Source of the DNA: an uncultured Verrucomicrobia subdivision 3 bacterium | GTDB taxonomy: Bacteria > Verrucomicrobiota > Verrucomicrobiia > Limisphaerales > UBA11358 | Direction: 5' to 3' | NCBI GenBank assembly: GCA_903850425.1 | Contig: CAINLR010000116.1 | Span: 1 to 64,000 of the forward strand | DNA length: 64,000 nt | Shown here: piece by piece, positions 60,474-64,000 of the stretch | Layout of the letters: each line of letters starts with the position of its first letter | How positions within the stretch are numbered: the stretch's first letter is position 1 | Translations under genes and position numbers: made by a program | Notes under the pieces: generated by a model | The model's database searches: none | What the model saw: the letters and a program-made list of their open reading frames with translations, nothing else | Told to the model about the DNA's origin: nothing

Positions 60474-62102
60474 TTACGCCGGCGGCGGGCCGATGAAGTC
60501 CATGCCCACGAGACAGACATCATCATCAAAGGCGCCGCCCACGGCAAAGCCCCGGATGACCTGCAAGAGTTCGTCGAAGAGAATTCCCGGCGGATGCACG
60601 AGCAGGTTTTTTACGTCGAGCAGCAGCCGTTCCTGCGAATATAGCTCCTCGTTTTGTCCCTGCACTTCGTAGAGGCCATCGGTGAACAGCATCAGAAAAT
60701 CGCCGGTGGCCAGGGTCGTTTCCGTGGTTTGAAATGATGGATCTTCAAACAAACCCAGCGCCGGCTGGCCGCGTCCGGAGCCATTAGCCAGCGGCTCAAC
60801 TTGGTTAAGCGAACGGCGGATGAGCAGCGGTTTCGGATGGCCGGCGTTGGAGAAACGCAGCACGCCCGTCTGCCAGTCGGCTGTAAAATAAAACGCCGTG
60901 GTCAACATCGGCGAACCGGTGTTCTTCAGGATGCTGCACAAATCGCCGTTCAGTTTGCGCAGATAACGGCCGGGATCGCGGGCGAGCGGTTTTAATTCCT
61001 CGGACAGCGCGCGGATCATGGCGGTGACGAGCGCGGCGCGGACACCGTGTCCGGTCACGTCGCAAATGAACACCCCGACCTCGGTGTCGGAGATCGCGGA
61101 GACGCTGAAAAAATCGCCGCTGACGGATTCGGCGGGTTCGTAGCGATGGACGAATTGAAAGGCGCTCGCTGCGGTCGTGGCACTTTGCGGAAAGGCGGGA
61201 TACTGCTGCGGTAGCATCGTGAGCTGGATTTCGCGCGCGGTGCGGAGGTTTTCCTCCATGACCGAATTCTTGGTGCGCAGTTCCTCGCGGCTGCGCGAGA
61301 GTTCGCTGGTTGCGCGGCGGATTTGTTCCTCGGCGCGTTTGCGTTCGGTGATGTCCTCGACGGTGCCTTCGTAATAGAGCAGCCGCCCCTGCCCGTCCCG
61401 GACGGCCCGGCAGTTTTCCGCGATCCAGATAATGGTCTCGTCCTTGCGATAAATTTTCGATTCGAACCCGCTGAGCGTGTCGTTCTCCTGCATGAGCCGC
61501 ACAAACTCCTCGCGCCGGCCGTGCTCGACGTAGAGCCGGCTGGCGATGTCCTTGATGCTGGCCATCAATTCCACCGGGGAGTCGTAACCGTAAATCCGCG
61601 CCAGCGCGACGTTCGCCAGCAGATAATTGCCATTGGGCGACGTGCGGAAAATGCCTTCCACCAGATGGTCGAATATGCCGTAGTAATTCTCCTTTTCCTC
61701 CACCAAGGCGATGCGTTCCTGCTGCCGCGCGATGGAGCAATGGATGGCGTGGCGCAGCGTGGCGGCCGCCAGTTGTTCGCGGCCCAGATATTCCTGCGCA
61801 CCGCTGAACACGGCTTCGGCGAGAAACGCCTCGTCCTCGCTGGGCCCGATGACCAGCACCGGCAGCCGCGGAGCCTTGGTGGTGAGCGAAGTGATCTGGA
61901 ACAGCGCCGCGGTGTTCACCTGTGGAATGTCGAACAGCACGGCGTGAAATAAGTTCGTCGCCACCATCGCCAGTCCGGCGTCCGCGGTCGGCTCCACCGT
62001 CACGTCCACGGCATCCGCCGCCGCTAGCAGCAATTCGCCGATGCGCTGCGCGGAAGCGTCCTCGCCGCTGACCAGCAAAATTTTGAGCAGTTGATTTTCC
62101 AT
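60474..62102 (-). CDS. PAS-SpoIIE serine phosphatase with a degenerate receiver-like N-terminus
   Basis: A 542-residue protein. Residues 1-125 resemble a receiver domain: KILLVSGEDA at the start, an Asp in HAVLFDIPQ, but the conserved Lys position has no clear Lys. A PAS domain follows (about 145-265, YGIFDHLVEGIFRTSPNGNYLL and YYEGTVEDITERKRAEEQI), then a coiled coil and a PP2C-type SpoIIE phosphatase (AREIQLTMLPQQYPAFP, GDFFSVSAISDTEVGVFICDVTGHG and LMLFTDGLYEVQ). Such proteins dephosphorylate anti-anti-sigma factors. It is divergently arranged with the EF-G-like gene. Confidence 0.85.
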   Translation of the reverse strand: MENQLLKILLVSGEDASAQRIGELLLAAADAVDVTVEPTADAGLAMVATNLFHAVLFDIPQVNTAALFQITSLTTKAPRLPVLVIGPSEDEAFLAEAVFSGAQEYLGREQLAAATLRHAIHCSIARQQERIALVEEKENYYGIFDHLVEGIFRTSPNGNYLLANVALARIYGYDSPVELMASIKDIASRLYVEHGRREEFVRLMQENDTLSGFESKIYRKDETIIWIAENCRAVRDGQGRLLYYEGTVEDITERKRAEEQIRRATSELSRSREELRTKNSVMEENLRTAREIQLTMLPQQYPAFPQSATTAASAFQFVHRYEPAESVSGDFFSVSAISDTEVGVFICDVTGHGVRAALVTAMIRALSEELKPLARDPGRYLRKLNGDLCSILKNTGSPMLTTAFYFTADWQTGVLRFSNAGHPKPLLIRRSLNQVEPLANGSGRGQPALGLFEDPSFQTTETTLATGDFLMLFTDGLYEVQGQNEELYSQERLLLDVKNLLVHPPGILFDELLQVIRGFAVGGAFDDDVCLVGMDFIGPPPA

Positions 62103-62262
62103 ACGTCACCGACCGCGTGAAAATACAAGGTTTCCGCCCGCCGGCAAGCGCGTTGCGGCCACCGCCAAAACTTTGGTCTTGCCATTGGAGGCCAATTGGG
62201 TTTGAAATGCTGGCAGTCATAAATCCCGCTTGGAAACCATTAACCATATGTAATACCGGCTT

Positions 62263-64000
62263 ATGAAAACTTACCTGCCTGCGGAAATCCGTAACTTCGC
62301 CATCGTCGGCCACGCCTCGTGTGGGAAAACCCTGTTGAGTGAGGCGATGCTCCTCTGCGCGGGGGTCATCACGCGCATGGGACGCATCGCCGAAGGCACG
62401 ACCGTATCCGATTATCATGTGAGCGAAAAGCAGCGGCAAATTTCCGTCTCCGCCACGCTGCTGCACGCCGACTGGGCCGGGAAAAAGTTCAACCTGATTG
62501 ATACGCCCGGCTACCTGGACTTCATCAGTGAAGGCCTGGGCGCGCTGCGCGTCGGGGATTTTGCACTGGTCGTCATCCACGCGCAGCACGGCCTCGGCGT
62601 CGGCACCGACCGCGTGTGGAATTACGCCACCAATTATGGCATCCCGAAAATGATCGTGGTCAACGCGCTCGACAAGGAGCATGTGGATTTCGACGCGGTG
62701 CTGAAGGAGGCGCAGGAACATTTCGGGCGGCATGTCTTTCCGTTGAGTGTGCCGGTGAATTCCGGTCCCGGCTTCAACCGCACGCTCGACGTCCTCCGCA
62801 GCGAAATCGTCACCTACGCCACCGACGGCTCCGGCAAATACACCGAGGAACCGGCCACCGGCGAACTCGGCGAGCAGGTGAAGGCGCTGCACCGCGAACT
62901 CATTGAGCACATCGCCGAATCCGACGACACGCTGATGAGCAAATATTTCGAGCAAGGTGGTTTGTCGGAAGCGGAGTTCCGTGCCGGCATCCACGCGGCG
63001 GTGCAAAAGCAGTTGTTCATCCCGCTCTTCGCGGCCTCGGCGGAAAAAAATGTCGGCGTCGCCCGCCTGATGGACTTCATCGCCAAATACGGTTCCGCGC
63101 CGGTGGACCGCAAAAACGTCCCGGCGATTGACGCCAACGGTGACGAAACGGAGGTCGTCCTCGACAATGCCGAGACCGTGGCCTACGTCTTCAAGACGAT
63201 GTCGGAGGCGCATTTTGGCGAGCTGTCTTTCTTCCGTGTCTATTCCGGCTCCGTGACCACGGGCACCGATTTGTTCAACAGCGACCGCAAAATCACCGAG
63301 CGCGTCGGCCAGATTTTTCTGCTCAACGGCCAGACCCGCGAACCCGTCCACACGCTTGGCGCCGGCGACATTGGCGCGGTGGTGAAACTCAAGGATACGC
63401 ACACCGGCAACACGCTGTGCACGCTGAAGCATCCCGTCACGCTGCCGAAGGTCATTTATCCCAAGCCGAACATTCACGCCGCGCTCATCGCCGCCCTGAA
63501 AGGTGAGGAAGACAAAATCGCCACCGGCCTTGCCGCCTTGCATGAGGAAGACCCGACGTTCCTTTATTATGTAGATGGTGAGCTGCATCAGACGATTATT
63601 TCTGCGCAGGGCGAACTCCATCTGGAAGTCGTGGCCGATCGATTGCGCCGCCGACATAACGTCCATGTGGACCTCGCCGAACCGCGCGTGAAATATCGCG
63701 AGACGATCAAGGCGAAGGGCGAATCGAAATACCGCCATAAAAAACAAACCGGCGGCGCAGGCCAGTTCGCCGAGGTCTGGATGCGCATCGAACCCAAGCC
63801 GCGCGACAGTGGCGTGGAGTTCACCCAGTCGCTGGTTGGCCAGAACGTGGATCGCAATTTTGTGCCGTCCGTGGAGAAAGGCGTGCAGCAGGTCTGCACC
63901 GAAGGCGTCCTCGCCGGCTGCCGCGTGACCGACGTGAAGATTGATTTCTACGACGGCAAGATGCACCCGGTGGATTCGAAAGACATCGCGTTTCAGATCG
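62263..64000 (+). CDS. elongation factor G-like GTPase (partial)
   Basis: The frame opens at ATG 62263 and runs off the right edge, so about 579 residues are seen. G1 is GHASCGKT, G2-like sequence precedes ATLLHADWAGKK, and G3 is DTPGYLDF. The G4 site reads VVNALDKE, where standard EF-G has NKxD. Domain II and the EF-G-type GELHLEVVADRLRRR (domain III) and KYRETIKAKGESKYRHKKQTGGAGQFAEV (domain IV) follow. It is an EF-G paralogue (EF-G2-like) rather than the main factor. Translocation or ribosome recycling is the likely field of action. Confidence 0.85.
   Translation, partial: MKTYLPAEIRNFAIVGHASCGKTLLSEAMLLCAGVITRMGRIAEGTTVSDYHVSEKQRQISVSATLLHADWAGKKFNLIDTPGYLDFISEGLGALRVGDFALVVIHAQHGLGVGTDRVWNYATNYGIPKMIVVNALDKEHVDFDAVLKEAQEHFGRHVFPLSVPVNSGPGFNRTLDVLRSEIVTYATDGSGKYTEEPATGELGEQVKALHRELIEHIAESDDTLMSKYFEQGGLSEAEFRAGIHAAVQKQLFIPLFAASAEKNVGVARLMDFIAKYGSAPVDRKNVPAIDANGDETEVVLDNAETVAYVFKTMSEAHFGELSFFRVYSGSVTTGTDLFNSDRKITERVGQIFLLNGQTREPVHTLGAGDIGAVVKLKDTHTGNTLCTLKHPVTLPKVIYPKPNIHAALIAALKGEEDKIATGLAALHEEDPTFLYYVDGELHQTIISAQGELHLEVVADRLRRRHNVHVDLAEPRVKYRETIKAKGESKYRHKKQTGGAGQFAEVWMRIEPKPRDSGVEFTQSLVGQNVDRNFVPSVEKGVQQVCTEGVLAGCRVTDVKIDFYDGKMHPVDSKDIAFQI

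Noticed and set aside
60805-63966. A 1053-residue open frame on the minus strand across the EF-G-like and SpoIIE-type genes
   Set aside because: It lies antisense to two well-supported genes and its residues (rich in Arg, His, Gly, Ala) show no domain. GC-rich DNA often leaves the antisense frame open.
1-64000. CRISPR arrays, rRNA genes and complete insertion sequences
   Set aside because: No regularly spaced short direct repeats, rRNA sequence or transposase genes were seen in the window.

Overview
The window looks like a chromosome fragment from a Verrucomicrobiota/Planctomycetota-type bacterium, most likely a soil or freshwater verrucomicrobium of the Pedosphaera/Limisphaera kind. The pointers are a cytochrome-C/DUF1549/LamG/DUF1553 protein followed by a DUF1501 protein, a TIGR03067 lipocalin-like protein, a YncE-propeller/phosphoesterase fusion, high GC and many signal peptides. 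This is inference from family content, not from a marker gene.

The window has two halves. Positions 1 to about 27,780 are accessory DNA: small genes, lower-GC stretches, broken genes, duplications and two tyrosine recombinases. The right edge is a tRNA-Ser(GGA) gene (27,781-27,868, minus), with an integrase directly next to it (26,479-27,720). This is the usual arrangement of an island inserted at the 3' end of a tRNA. I did not find the left end. Positions 27,932-64,000 are ordinary chromosome.

Accessory half, left to right. (a) 1-7,039: the 3' end of a type ISP restriction-modification gene; a three-gene unit of two membrane proteins plus a DUF3800 protein; two HNH-type nucleases; a UDG-like protein; and an Hsp70 fragment. 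(b) 7,046-9,777: minus-strand small genes, including an exact-length 584-bp duplication carrying a HAD-like gene whose second copy has a stop codon, and a 111-bp nested palindrome. (c) 9,778-11,553: an alanine-rich coiled-coil tail-anchored protein and a winged-helix/zinc-finger-like partner. (d) 11,528-13,901: a second integrase, a 56-aa gene and a small AAA ATPase. (e) 14,000-17,320: a terminase-like remnant, a small lipoprotein, an ankyrin protein, two unknowns and an exported Ntn-hydrolase. (f) 17,631-21,517: a minus-strand cluster with a DUF6573-like protein, a possible vWA-like protein, a CobS/MoxR-like AAA ATPase, a RadC-type JAB protein and an unknown. (g) 21,518-22,715: palindrome-rich non-coding DNA. 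(h) 22,716-27,720: a RepA-like ATPase, a primase-like protein, an AlpA/Xis-like protein, an unknown, an integrase fragment and the integrase. Together (f)-(h) look like the replication and maintenance module of an integrative element.

Chromosomal half. ilvD carries an unusual in-frame inserted domain. Next come rapA; a YncE/phosphoesterase fusion; a four-gene MacAB-TolC-like efflux operon (36,678-42,363); a three-gene exported unit (cytochrome c/DUF1549/DUF1553, DUF1501, beta-propeller; 42,459-48,201); a TIGR03067 protein; a MoxR-DUF58-DUF4129 operon (48,842-52,896); an EF-hand protein with a clear terminator; a NarL-type two-component pair; a GYF/cNMP-binding protein; kdsD and gntK overlapping by 4 bp; an MFS transporter convergent with gntK; an exported esterase; a PAS-SpoIIE phosphatase; and a truncated EF-G-like GTPase gene running off the right edge. 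No CRISPR array and no rRNA gene were seen.
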